A DNA stretch of 64,000 nt from Brachionus plicatilis (taxonomy: Eukaryota; Rotifera; Eurotatoria; Ploima; Brachionidae). The stretch is from NCBI GenBank assembly GCA_010279815.1, contig QEOQ01000141.1, positions 1 to 64,000 on the forward strand, read 5' to 3'. This document shows positions 34,080 to 45,155 of the stretch, in pieces. A program made the position numbers and the translations under genes. Position 1 is the first letter of the stretch, and every line of letters begins with the position of its first letter. The notes beneath the pieces are model-generated. The model was not told where the DNA came from, made no database searches, and saw only the letters and a list, made by a program, of their open reading frames with translations.

Positions 34080-34645
34080 CAGAGAAAAATGTTCAACAGA
34101 AATCCAGCGCTTGGAAGAAACCCAGAATATTAAAGAACAAGAGACAGAAAGGTTAAGTACTTTCATTGGAATTCAACTCAAAATTTTGTAAAACTAAACT
34201 TTTTTAGGTTCTAATATCACTAATCTACAAACAGAAATAGAAAATTAAAATATTCACTTTGAAGAAGTGAGAAAAATCTAATCATAGTTGATTAAGAAAT
34301 AAAAATTTTTTTATCTATGGTTGGCAAAGAGTTTAACGAGTTTAGAGTCAAATCCGAGCAGGAAAAAAACAAAATGAAAAAAAAGTTTGAAAAGAAAAAT
34401 GAAGGAATCAACCGAGCAGATAATGCACGCGGCGAAACAAGAACTAAGACAGCAGCATATGATGCAATAACAGCAAGAAAATGAGCTAATGGAAGAGAGA
34501 ATGAGAAAGAAGAAGAGTACCAGAAAATGCTCAGGCAACAACAAGAGGCTATAGAAAGAGTAAGAATTGGAACGAATGAAAAACAACAAAAAAAAGGATG
34601 AAGAAAATATGCGCAAAGAACAGCTGTCTATGTCTTAGTAAATAT
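34080..34645 (+). pseudogene. broken coiled-coil gene between the two direct repeats
   Basis: The plus strand holds pieces of a Glu/Lys/Gln/Met-rich coiled coil in several frames: FNEFRVKSEQEKNKMKKKFE, ESTEQIMHAAKQELRQQHMM, then a TAA, then QQENELMEERMRKKK, with further shifts to a stop at about 34638. At least two frame breaks and an internal stop are needed. No other domain is visible. It is enclosed by the 190-bp direct repeats, which suggests that it was carried by the transposon. Confidence 0.5.
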
Positions 34646-34957
34646 TTAATCATAAAAAATAAATTAATTTTTAATTAATTTTATTGTTTAAGCCATTGAT
34701 TAATAGTGCTCGGAAATCTGAGCTAAAGCTTTCACTATTATTACAGTTAAGAATTTATAAAAAAGAAACTTTACTCAAAATTTTAGAAATATTTATTTTT
34801 AATAAATTTAAGTCTATTTACACAAGTTTCTCAAATTTTGATAACCATTTTTTAATTTCCACTCCACCAGTGTAATTGTCTATTTATTATTTGTGTTTAC
34901 AACCAGGTGATATGGAATTACCAGACAAATGGGATTTTAAAATTAATTAATTAATTA
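34646..34957. other. spacer, no gene seen
   Basis: AT-rich. The plus ORF at 34684-34875 has no motif and is not supported. Confidence 0.4.
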
Positions 34958-35147
34958 TTAACATACTATAAATAAAATTCCTTATTTTTTTCCATGTTAA
35001 AAAGATAGGGAAAAAAATTTGCGAATCGCTATGTTAAAGTATTTGTATACGAGGTTTGCACTCTTCCTCCAATTTTTTTTAAATTTAAAACAAAAACAAA
35101 CTTTTCAAATTTTCGTGAATTAAAAAAATTAAAACTTTTATTAGGCG
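34958..35147 (+). repeat. long direct repeat, copy 2 (190 bp)
   Basis: Second copy of the repeat at 33733-33923, in the same orientation. It ends about 100 bp before the first ORF of the Helitron-linked gene set. Confidence 0.85.
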
Positions 35148-35249
35148 CTTTATTAATTTCTTTTAAATTTGATAAATTACAAAATTACAAAGGGTAATTA
35201 GAAAAATTGTGGTGAAAATATTAAAAAAAATTAAATTTAAAGTTAAGAA

Positions 35250-35414
35250 ATGAGTTCAGATTGGGAAAATTTTATCACTAATTTAAAAAAGTTTTATATT
35301 GAGCAGGAAAATTTTTTAAATGAAGAAACTATTAGAAAAGGAGAATCACAGAAAATGCTAGAACAATATGTGTTATATGCTAGGTATACATTCAACAGAA
35401 AAATAGTAAATTAA
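35250..35414 (+). CDS. small ORF, 54 aa, Helitron-associated
   Basis: ATG ORF beginning MSSDWENFITNLKKF and rich in Glu/Lys. It ends 16 bp before the next ORF in the same direction. It may be a first exon of that protein: removing a 31-nt stretch gtaaat...gaag (35406-35436) would join the two in frame, but such an intron would be very short. Function unknown. Confidence 0.4.
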   Translation: MSSDWENFITNLKKFYIEQENFLNEETIRKGESQKMLEQYVLYARYTFNRKIVN

Positions 35415-35430
35415 AAAATAAACAAATTAA

Positions 35431-35934
35431 ATGAAGCTAGTATTTAAATTATTTGAAATCAAGTTTAGTGAGTTGATTGGTGGAAATGGGTTAAAGTTGC
35501 GAAATTTTGTTGGCAAATTAAGTATTTTTTTTGGACAATACGAATGTGAATTGAAACGATTCGAAAGACGAAAAACAGCAACAAGACAAAAACTAATTTT
35601 TTTAAAACAATTTGCGAACGACAGATTTGGAATTAAGTTTTGCGAATTCGATGGAATCCTTACTAGACATGAAATCAAAGAAGAAGATAAATTATTAGAA
35701 AATATGGATTTTACCCAATTCGAATTAAAATATAAGTCAACCTCTGAACCAACTCAAACTGCGAATCAACAGCAGCAAAATTTATCGGAAATTAAGGCTA
35801 AAGAACCAAAGCCAAAATGTACAAGAATTACCAAAGGAAAACGCGGAAGACCGAGAAGAGAAATGTCGTTTAGTGAAAAAGAATCTTTGATGATTAAGAC
35901 AGCTCCTAAAAATAAGAAAAAATTACTTAACTAA
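35431..35934 (+). CDS. AT-hook protein, 167 aa, Helitron-associated
   Basis: The ORF has a basic N-terminal half (LKRFERRKTATRQK), an acidic middle, a Gln-rich stretch and a classic AT-hook, KGKRGRPRREM, at about residues 138-148. AT-hooks bind the minor groove of AT-rich DNA. It lies between the direct repeat and the Rep-helicase ORF in the same orientation, so it may be an accessory protein of the element. The palindromic element at 75-867 carries a similar GRP tail. The first codons may belong to an exon joined to the preceding 54-aa ORF. Confidence 0.5.
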   Translation: MKLVFKLFEIKFSELIGGNGLKLRNFVGKLSIFFGQYECELKRFERRKTATRQKLIFLKQFANDRFGIKFCEFDGILTRHEIKEEDKLLENMDFTQFELKYKSTSEPTQTANQQQQNLSEIKAKEPKPKCTRITKGKRGRPRREMSFSEKESLMIKTAPKNKKKLLN

Positions 35935-36414
35935 ATTTTTTTTGAAATTTTATTTTGGCAATGTTATTAATGTTTTTATTTTTTAATTAAATTAAAAATG
36001 TAAAATTTAGATAATTAATAAAATTTTTGATTAAATCAATTTATTTATTATAATTTTTAAATTACTGAAATAGGGAAAAAAGTTGAATGCTTAGAATCGT
36101 TATAAAAGATAAATACAACTACAAATTTAATTTAAAACTTTTAACTATACACTACTTAAAAAAATTAGAATTTAAAAGACAATAAAAATGAAAAATTAAA
36201 ACATAAATCTTACTGTGTTTTTTATATTAAAAAATTATTAATTGCAATTTTTAATTGTTTGCAAATTGATATAAATTTTAATTAAATAATGTGAATATTT
36301 TCATTTGAATTTGGCGCTTTTTTTGTTGTAAAAAAAAAGTATTCTGTTTAATTAAAAGCAAAGTTATCGTTTTAAAATAAAATTGTGAATCATTAATGGA
36401 TAATAAGTATTATA
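35935..36414. other. spacer inside the Helitron region
   Basis: AT-rich; no coding signal. It probably contains the upstream region of the Rep-helicase gene. Confidence 0.4.
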
Positions 36415-39400
36415 ATGAATTTATTCACAATTGATATTGAAAAACGTTCAATAAGATTTAAAAAAAATCTTGAAAAATTATTAAAAAACTTTTATTGCAG
36501 TTATTGTAGTAAAATATTGGTCTGGAATAGTACTCTTAAATGGAAAAAGTTAAACGAAACTCAGCGTGCGAGATGGGTAAAGAGTAAACCAGAATACTCA
36601 AACTATTCGAATTTTAAAAATTCTAAGTATTCATATTGTTCTTCGTGCTACAACTATGTAAATAAGAAAGTTACCACCGAAGTGTTTAATGACTTCGCTG
36701 TGCAACCCGACGTTCTTAAAAAGTTAAAATCGTATCGGCAAATAAGAAAATTAGCGTTATGTACTTTATATTCAAATGTGTATCAACCAACTAATTATGC
36801 GTATTGGCATTTTAATGGAAAAATGAACTTATACAACAAAACTGAAGAGCAATTGAGGGGGACATTTGGTTTGATTTACGAAGAAAATGAGAAAAAAGAG
36901 GACGATGAAGCTGAAAATCCGCTTGATGCTCTCAAGTGGTTAAAAAAAAATAATGCATTTTATTTTGAGTTTGTATCGGCATGTGAACGAATCGAAAATT
37001 ATCTTTCTGAAAATCCGATTGAACAAGGGTTTAATGGTTTTCCTGCAACCAATTCAACTATTATTAAACAGAAAGATGGGATCTTAGAGCTACGTTTGAA
37101 CAATAAATCTGATGTTGGATTAGTAATTAATGTCGATGATCGTAAAACCCATCAATATGTTGATGAGATGAGTGTTCTAATTGGATTAACTTTTAAAAAA
37201 GCAGGAGAAAAAATAGAAGCTAACAAAGTTTATTTAACAGATCCTGATGTTGAGCCTAAAATATTTCCTCATTTGTTTCCCGATGGTAAAGGCTATTATA
37301 AAAGAGGAAAAAACTCAATTTCTTTAGCTCAATATTTTAGAAATAGGCTGTTAAATATTGACCCACGTTGGCGAAATGATAAATATTATTTATTTTATGC
37401 TTACGATCGGCTAACAAGAGAGCGAATTTTTGCTGTTAATGGGATGATAAAAGCTAGAAGTGCTTCTTTAGAAGGAACCAAGCAGTCGAAATTAGCAAAA
37501 AATAACTGTGAGGAATATTTTGAGTATGGAAATTGTGTTCCAAAATGCATCACGGGATCAAAAGCGTACTGGAAGTCAAAATACTATGATTTAATATCAA
37601 TTATCAATGTGAAAGGTGATAAATTAAATAAATTTTAAAATTTGGAATTTTTTTAAAAAATAATACAATAAAAGGTCTCCCATCATTATTTGTCACATTG
37701 ACTGCCAATGATTCTTGGGCAGATTTAAAAGAAAAGTTGTCTTCAAAAGAATATAAAGCATCAATTTTTAACCCAGTTGAAGTTTCTGAGCATTTTTTTG
37801 ATCGATTTAATTTGATAATGGATGATATAAAAGGAAAAAATGGTATAATATTTTTTTAAAAACAATTTTACAAAATTGTTTTTTTAATAAAAAAAAATTA
37901 TTTAAAAGGAATTTTTGGTGAAATAGAGCACTACTGGAGTAGAATTGAATGTCAAAATAGAGGAGCTTTACATGCTCATATGTTGTTATGGACTAAAATT
38001 AAGCCTTTAGGTGTAGTTCGAGCGGATATTCCTGATGGAAATGATGAAAATGGCCGAAAATTAAAAAATTCTGTAAAAAAGTTCCAAATTCATAATTGTG
38101 TTGCTAGGCGTTGTTTTAGGAATAAAAAAAGAATATTCCAGAAATGCAAGTATGGTTTTCCATTTCAATTATGTGATAATGACCACATTTCTGCAGATGG
38201 ATGCCGATATTATTATAAAAGAGTGAAAAAAGAGGATCAATTAGTTGTTCCATACAATGCAAGTTTGCTTTTGCTATGGGGTGGACATGTTAATGTTCAG
38301 TACGTAACTGAGCGAGGAATTGAGCAATATTTAGCCAAGTATGTTTCTAAAATTGAGCCAACATTTTCAACTGTAAAGCAAACCGAAATTTCAACTGAAG
38401 TGCGAAAATATTTTCAATGTCGTGTTGTTAGCTCTGTTGAAGCATCTGCTTTAGTAATGGGCCATCACTTCGTTCAATCGAATGTAAAAGTTACTTTTAT
38501 TGCTACTTGCTTCCCACAAGATCAATTTAAATTTCTTCGAACAAAAAAGGAATTGACACGTCTAGATCCAGATGACGATGATATTTTTAAACATTCCGCA
38601 TATGATTATTATTTGCAGAGACCGGTTGATGAGAAATTTTCTACTATAAATTTATTCGATTATCATCAGAAATACGAGATTTTTGTAAAACAGAGTACAA
38701 AAAAAATTCCGAAATCAAGATGTGACAATGTATTCAACGATCAACTTGGAAATCAAGTAGTGGCTAGAAATAAGGAAATAATTGTTCGTTCAACATTTTA
38801 TGATGAGTCTGATGGGGAAATATATTATTTTCAATTACTAATCAAAAATGCTTCATTTTGGGCGTATGATGATTTAATTTGTTCCCTAAACATAACAAAA
38901 ACATACCGCGAGGAGTGTGTAATTCGCGAATTAATTAGCAATGAAAATTTCGAAAATTTAACTAAGGTTCCTAATTTAATTTTCAATTTAAGAGATGAGA
39001 TAAAAAATAGATTTATAGCAGATGTACAAGAGCCAGTGAAAAATGCTAACAAATATATTTTTGACGATTTGATAATTGATGACAATGAGAATGACTACGC
39101 GCAAGGTCATATTTTTCAATTGGAACCGAGTTCAGAAGAGTTTGAATTCGACAATTTATTAAAGGTTCATGAGAGTTTACCTGACAAAATATCTGAATTG
39201 GATCGAAAATATATTAATTTATCATCATGCCAGAAAATGATTGCCGATTATGTACAATTAAAAAGCGAAGAACAGCATTTGATCTTTGTATGGGGCCCCG
39301 CTGGGACAGGGAAAACTTTTTTGTACAATTACTTAGTGGAATACTTGACTTTGAATTGTTTTTGTGTCGCGAAACTTGCAACAACTGGACTTGCTGCGAA

Positions 39401-40160
39401 ACTAATTAAAGGGCAGACAGTGCATAGTTTTTTTGATATTGATACATCTTATGATATCAAGCTTGAAAAAGATAGTGCGAAATGGCAAGCTATTCAAAGA
39501 ACAGACGCTATCATTATTGATGAAATTAGCATGCTAAATGACATAATGTTAAATAGAATTAACGAAATTTTAAACGCAGTGATGAATAGAAGTCTGGACA
39601 TTATTTTCGGTGGCAAGACTGTAATTTTAATTGGCGACTTCTTCCAACTGCCAGCTGTATCCACACCTCTATTCCCAGTAGAGCCACTTTTTATGTCTCC
39701 TCTATTTACCGAAAATTTTACGCCATTTTTAATGGAAACTAATTTTCGCCAACAAAGTGATCCAGAGTTTCAACAGTTTTTAAATAATTGTAGAATGGGA
39801 ACACTCAATGAAAGCGATGAAAAATTTATTACAAAACGTATTTGTGGGTTAGGTCATTCTATAACTGACGATTGCAATGATATCTCAAATTCAACAAATT
39901 TGTGTAGTTTACATGTATGTAGGAAAGAGACAGTGGGGAGAATAAATAAACAAAAATCACGACAGTTTGTCCCAAAAATAATTGAGTCAATAGATATTGA
40001 TTCAGTTGGTTGTTCATTATCTGAGTTTCTAAGGACTAGAATAGACGGCGTTCAAGGGACATTAGAACGAGAATTAGAATTATATCAAAATTTAAATTAC
40101 ATTATATTATATTATATTATATTATATTATATTATATTTAAATTTTTATCTTGTAAGTAA
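36415..40160 (+). CDS. Helitron Rep/PIF1 helicase, truncated, about 1,200 aa
   Basis: Three exons join in frame: 36415-37615, 37675-37842, 37909-40160; both introns are GT-AG and about 59-66 nt. The N-terminal part contains Cys pairs (CSYCSK, CSSCYN) and the Helitron-like N domain (IFPHLFPDGKGYYKRG, QYFRNRLLNID). Next come the Rep (HUH) motifs: FVTLTANDSWADL, the metal-binding GALHAHMLLW, and the tyrosine motif IEQYLAKYVSK. The PIF1 helicase follows: Walker A VWGPAGTGKT, Walker B IIIDEISML, and GDFFQLPAV, then FRQQSD. Helitrons move by rolling-circle replication. The protein runs into an (attat)n tract at 40101-40137 and stops, so helicase motifs V and VI are missing and the copy is probably inactive. 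The rest is free of stops, which points to fairly recent activity. Confidence 0.9.
40101..40137. repeat. (ATTAT)n microsatellite at the broken end of the helicase
   Basis: More than seven copies of attat. It encodes YYIILYYII at the end of the reading frame and replaces the expected helicase C-terminus. Confidence 0.9.
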
Positions 40161-40406
40161 TATAAAAATTTAATTATTCATATATTTGTCTTTAAATAAT
40201 AAAAAACATAGCAAATTTGACTGTTTTTATCTTGTAAATTTTTAAAAACTACTAATTAATTGTAAGATTTTTATTTTAAAAAAATATTATTTTTAAATTT
40301 TTGTTTTTTTTTTGTGTTTTATTCTCTTTATTTTGTGAACTAAAACAAGTACAATCTATTTATGTTCTTAAATTTAAAAACGTAGGGTTAAAATACAGAA
40401 AAAAAC
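40161..40406. other. spacer, no gene seen
   Basis: AT-rich. The Helitron 3' end (hairpin plus CTRR) was not identified here. Confidence 0.35.
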
Positions 40407-40770
40407 GGTTTGGTGAAGTTCAGTACAAAAGAACAGAACAAAATGATAAATAATTGTATAACTTTTTTGCTAAAAGTTTAAAATTAGTTCCGCAAATGCA
40501 ATATGTTGCAACATTCAGGGTTGCATCAACTGCCAAAGTCTGTTAATGATGTGCAAAATCTCTGCAAAATGCACTGCGCTTGAACACATTGAAATCTAAT
40601 TTCTGCGAAATTTACAGAGTTCTCCAGACCTTGATAGCTGATGCAACTTTGAAAGTTGCACAATGTCGTAATCACGAAATTAATTTTTAACTTGTAGAAA
40701 AAAAGGTTTTCAATTTTTTAAAATTTTCTTCTGTTCTTTTTATCATTTTATTCTGAATTTCACAGAAACC
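40407..40770. mobile_element. MITE family A, copy 2, 364 bp
   Basis: Begins ggtttggtgaagttcagtac and ends with the complement (ctgaatttcacagaaacc). Long blocks, such as agttcagtacaaaagaacag and ctctgcaaaatgcact, are shared with copy 1 at 8553-8897. The flanks are A-runs (aaaaaaac and aaaaaaaa), compatible with an 8-bp duplication but not informative. Confidence 0.85.
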
Positions 40771-41364
40771 AAAAAAAATAAATACATCTAATGAGTATAA
40801 GATATTTAAAAAAAAATTAAATTTAGGTTTAGGGGTGGGAATACAAATTAAGTCAAAAAAATATTTAGAAAACATTTTTAATTGATAATAAATTTAAAAT
40901 GCAGCACATTTAAATGTATTAGAATTCAAAAAACAATAAAAAATCTTACATGTATAGTATTTTAATTTAAATTTAAATTTGATAAATGACAAAATTTTAG
41001 AATTTATAAATTTGTTAGGAGATAAATATTTAATTTGTTTTTGGTTACTCGAATTCTTCATTTTTATTCAAAATGAAATTTGAAATATCTTTACCTTAAA
41101 TATCAAAAAATTTACTTAGCTTTAAAACTACCAAAAATTGCCATTTTTATTTTTTCTTGATATTTCTAGATATCTGATAGCTCTTATTACTAATTCCAAC
41201 AATTTTTGAGTTAAAATATATTTTGAATATCAGTCACTATGGTAATATTCAACATTAAATCTTTAAAAAGATAAAAAATTTTCAAAGTGTCTAAGATAAG
41301 CTAACGATGCAATAAATGACACTATTCTTAAAAAATTTACAATAGAGGAGGAAAAATATCAGCT
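40771..41364. promoter_or_regulatory. upstream region of the NB-TPR gene; nothing specific seen
   Basis: AT-rich DNA. The minus ORF at 40687-40875 is a shadow of the MITE end. Confidence 0.3.
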
Positions 41365-43779
41365 ATGTATGAATCGTCTATGAGAAATGGCCAGACATCC
41401 AACATACCACCAAGAAAGGTCCCATTTATCGGTTCGATCACAAACAAATTTTTTTTCGATCAATTGGATAAATTTATTAACAATGAGGATGAAAAAATTT
41501 TAGTTTTATGTAATCATGAGAGCATCACTGAACAATCCGGCATCGGAAAAAAAAGCTTTGCGATAGAATATAGTCATGGGCTAAAAACCAAATTTAATAT
41601 AAAATGGATTTCAGCAAAATCAGATGCTCAGTTGTCAAATGAATTTAAAAAATTTAATTCTAAACTTTTGTTAAATGCAAGACCAAAAAACGCCAACTTC
41701 AAATCTAAGGACCTTTACTTTTTATACGATGCAAACGAATCGAATTTAATCGAAAAAAATCTTACAAAAATTAATTTGTCAACTATTAAGATAATAATTA
41801 TTTCGAATTCTGCCTTTTTTAAACTCTCAAAATACAAAGTCAAATATTTAAAAGTCTCGATGAGCTTTACACAAGAAGACTTAAAATCATATTTTTCACA
41901 TTTTCGCCAAACAAAATATTTAAATCAGAACGATTTAGTTCGTGTAATTTCAATTAAAAACTTTAGGCCTTTTCTTCTTCCACTACTAGTCAGATTTGTC
42001 GAGTACAATAACTTGGTTCCATTTGGCCAACTATTCAGACATGATGCCAAGTTCGATTTGAATTTTTTATTTGAATTTTTGAACAATTTAAATCGAATTT
42101 CGTTCGAAATTTGTAAAGTGTTCTCTTATGTAGACCGCGAGTGCGTGCCTCAAGACCTGCTCGTGTCTACATTCAAGTTGTCTTGGGTTAAGATGCAAAT
42201 TCCTTTAAATATTTTGGTCAGTCTGGGAATAGTGGAAAAAAGTTTGCAAAACAAAAATCTTTGCTTCAAAATGCATGAGTATTTTATCAACGATCTGAAT
42301 GCGTTTATTTTAGCTAATGAAAGCGTTGATGACGAGCTTTTTCTCAGGAAAAAAATTGCCAAAAGTCTGCACGATCTACTGCCGCACATGCAGAAGCGAG
42401 ACTTGACGCGAATGACCAAAGCCGATATTTATTTTTCATCAATGGAGAAATACTTGAATTTTTTGGACTTCAAAAACTTGAGTGCCATAGAGAATGAGTT
42501 TGCCAAAGTGTTAATTCAGCTATTAGAAAAATATGTCCAATTCAGTCACAATAACATAAAAGATGATGCAGAAAATTTGATCAAATACTCTTTCATTTAC
42601 TATGAGATGAAAAAATTTTTCCAAGGCGACCAAAGCATATGTGAAGTAATAAAGATTGGCAATTTCTTGGCCTCGATTTATTTTGACAATGGCCTTTACG
42701 GCGAAGCCCTCAAAATCCATGGAGAAATAAAAGAGTTCAATTTCCAAATTTACACCTCGGACTCGTTGGAAATTGCCAAAAATTTTTTCAACTTAGCTCA
42801 CTGCCATTTCAAAATGTACAATTACTCTTGGGCTCTGTATTTTTTCAAAGATTCACTAAACATCCGACTTAAGCTGCTGGGAGATCGAATCGATCCCGAA
42901 ATGACTGACACAATTTTTTTGATCGGAATCTGCTACCTGAAAATAAACAACTTAAAAAAAGCCTATCTGTACCATAAGAGAGCATATCAGATGAGAGTTA
43001 AACTCTTTGGCAACTGCTCGCTCAGAACAGCTGACTCAATGAATTGTCTTGGAGAGTGCAATTTTAGAATGAAAATTTACAAAGAGGCTAAAACTTTCTA
43101 TGAAAAATCTTACCAATTTAGAGCTAAAATTGCTGACCATAACGATCCAGCTACCATCGAAACATTGATAAATTTAGCCCAAGTGTTAATAGTTATGAAA
43201 GAATGGAAAAGAGTATGGGAAATTTTGAATAAAAAAATCCATACAGCCAAATCAGACTCTCGTCTGGGAATTAAAGTTTCTTACTTAAAAGGCCTGTGTC
43301 TGATTGAAAATGGACAGACAAATGAAGCGTTAATTCATCTGGTGCAAGGTTTTCACAACCATGCCTATACCAAACAGCTTGATAAAGAAATTAAACTAGA
43401 TTTACTTAACTCGTTGGTAGATTCATTTGACAAATTTGGTCAAAAGTCTAAATCTGAAGAATATTCAGCTCGAGCTAAGAGTTTAAGCGAAGAAATCAAA
43501 AGACAAAAGATCACAGACAGACTGGACGAAGTAAAAACATGGACTAATAAAATAGTGGAGGACTGGATAGGTGATAACAATCTGAATCGAAATATAATTG
43601 AATTTTTCAAAGAACTTGATGGAAAAAAGCTAGTTAATTTTTATTTGAATCCAAATCAATTTGTAAAAGAAATAAATAAGAGTTTAAGCAGTTTACATAA
43701 AAGTGACGCTACATTAAAGATAACAAGAGAAGATTGTGACAAATTTTACCAACTTTTGGAAGGATATATTACACATTAG
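41365..43779 (+). CDS. NB-ARC/STAND-like protein with TPR repeats, 804 aa
   Basis: Intronless ORF. The N-terminal third resembles an NB-ARC/STAND NTPase: a region before a P-loop-like SGIGKKS at residues 58-64, a hydrophobic strand ending in Asp at LYFLYDAN (117-124, Walker B position), a strand KIIIISNSAFF (142-152, sensor-like), then helical arms with KMHEYFINDL in the winged-helix position. From about 430 to 690 there are tetratricopeptide repeats of the kinesin-light-chain type (EIAKNFFNLAHCHFKMYNYS, ADSMNCLGECNFRMKIYKEA, TIETLINLAQVL). The architecture matches invertebrate NB-TPR proteins thought to act as signalling or immune switches. The P-loop is degenerate: the usual GxGGxGKT is not met, so nucleotide hydrolysis is doubtful. 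The C-terminus (700-804) is charged and unassigned. An intronless gene among intron-rich neighbours could be a retrocopy. Confidence 0.7.
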   Translation: MYESSMRNGQTSNIPPRKVPFIGSITNKFFFDQLDKFINNEDEKILVLCNHESITEQSGIGKKSFAIEYSHGLKTKFNIKWISAKSDAQLSNEFKKFNSKLLLNARPKNANFKSKDLYFLYDANESNLIEKNLTKINLSTIKIIIISNSAFFKLSKYKVKYLKVSMSFTQEDLKSYFSHFRQTKYLNQNDLVRVISIKNFRPFLLPLLVRFVEYNNLVPFGQLFRHDAKFDLNFLFEFLNNLNRISFEICKVFSYVDRECVPQDLLVSTFKLSWVKMQIPLNILVSLGIVEKSLQNKNLCFKMHEYFINDLNAFILANESVDDELFLRKKIAKSLHDLLPHMQKRDLTRMTKADIYFSSMEKYLNFLDFKNLSAIENEFAKVLIQLLEKYVQFSHNNIKDDAENLIKYSFIYYEMKKFFQGDQSICEVIKIGNFLASIYFDNGLYGEALKIHGEIKEFNFQIYTSDSLEIAKNFFNLAHCHFKMYNYSWALYFFKDSLNIRLKLLGDRIDPEMTDTIFLIGICYLKINNLKKAYLYHKRAYQMRVKLFGNCSLRTADSMNCLGECNFRMKIYKEAKTFYEKSYQFRAKIADHNDPATIETLINLAQVLIVMKEWKRVWEILNKKIHTAKSDSRLGIKVSYLKGLCLIENGQTNEALIHLVQGFHNHAYTKQLDKEIKLDLLNSLVDSFDKFGQKSKSEEYSARAKSLSEEIKRQKITDRLDEVKTWTNKIVEDWIGDNNLNRNIIEFFKELDGKKLVNFYLNPNQFVKEINKSLSSLHKSDATLKITREDCDKFYQLLEGYITH

Positions 43780-44469
43780 ATTTTCAAATTGATAAAAAAT
43801 AAGAATGTTCAAAATATGTGTTGGATTATTAAATTGAAGACTGCTAATATTTTCAGATAACTTTTCGAGTATTTTATTGACAAATTTAATAGAAAAAAGT
43901 TAAAATTAATATTAAAAGACAAAAATATTTTTTATGAATTTATTTATTAGAAATTTCTAATGAAATAAAGTATTAATAAAAAAATTGATTTTCTCTCAAA
44001 ATTAAAATTTTTTTTATATTAATTGAATTAAAAATATAAAAATATAAATATATAAATAAAAAAATAATAAATTTAAAAACAAATTCTAAATTAAAAAATT
44101 AATTTCGTATCGAAACTTGAACGCTAATGTTTATGAGGGTCTAAAATCTTAAAGAACCTGAAAATAAGTTCGCAACAGACTAACCAATATGGATCTAATG
44201 GTTGTCCAAAATTTTTCCGTTAAAAAATCGTAAGACTTTTAAAAAATAAAAATTTTCAGTTATAACTAGAATAAATAAATTAAATTCAAAAAAATATTAT
44301 TTTCAGGCTCTATCTTAAAATAGCAATCAATAAATTAGCATGATCAATTAAGCACAACCAAAAAAGAAAAAGAAAATTAATTAATTTTAATATATCAATA
44401 GCAATTAAGAGGAAAAAATACCAAAAAAAATCAAAATTCTGATCTATATTGCCTTCATACAGTTCATAT
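43780..44469. other. intergenic, no gene seen
   Basis: AT-rich. Ends at a MULE transposase relic. Confidence 0.4.
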
Positions 44470-44598
44470 TTCATAGAGGCCTGTCACAATGCATTCAGCA
44501 ATATGCTTATTAGACACCCTTCTGTGTACACTTTAGTAGATATGTTCCGTAAAGAACAAAAAAAATCTAGTCAAATTAGAAACTGGAATCCGATATAA
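44470..44598 (+). pseudogene. MULE transposase C-terminal relic
   Basis: An open stretch reads FIEACHNAFSNMLIRHPSVY, then TLVDMFRKEQKKS and a stop. It matches the end of Mutator-like transposases (NN-AE-WH--F---I---HPS-W-FI--L--EQ). It has no start and no catalytic part. Confidence 0.55.
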
Positions 44599-44669
44599 AC
44601 GTATGCCAAAGTACATTCTTTTTATATATATTTGGATGAAAGAATTAATTAGATAGTCAAAACTTATTT

Positions 44670-45155
44670 ATTGGAGGCATTGTGAATTTTGATACAAAAA
44701 ACAAAAAAAAATTTTAAAAATGCCAAAGCTTAGGTTGTGAGAGACCGAAACATGTTCTACAAATTGTAGCAATTGATACATCCTTTGTACCACCTATATA
44801 CTGATTCTGTATAACTCTGCAATTAATCTGCAAAATTGTGAATTTTAGTACAAAAAACAAAAATAAAATATAAAAGACGCCAGAGCTTTAATTGGGACCG
44901 ACCAAGACATGTTTTATAAATTATAGCAACTGGTACATCACTAAAAGTCGAATTGGATTTTTTTAATATCCCAAGTTCACAATTTTCTGAATTTTGCAGA
45001 TTTATTGCTGAGTTTTGCAGAATCAGTATACTGGTGGTACAAAGGGTTATCAGTTGCTACAATTTACAAAACATGTTTTGGTCCTTCACAAGTTAAGCTT
45101 TGGCATTTTAAAAATTTTTTTTGTATTTTGTATCAAAATTCACAATGCCTCCAAT
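44670..45155. mobile_element. repeat family B, inverted-repeat element with an extra arm
   Basis: The left end attggaggcattgtgaattt and right end (complement) frame about 140-bp arms that share gccaaagctta, accgaaacatgt and gtaccacc blocks. Between them, at about 44835-44945, sits a third arm copy (gtgaattttagtacaaaa through tggtacatca), so the element has three arm units. A degenerate single-arm copy is at 15122-15310. No transposase; no clear target duplication. Confidence 0.75.

Noticed and set aside
34311..34616. Minus-strand ORF rich in Phe/Ser/Leu
   Set aside because: Shadow of the plus-strand coiled-coil pseudogene.
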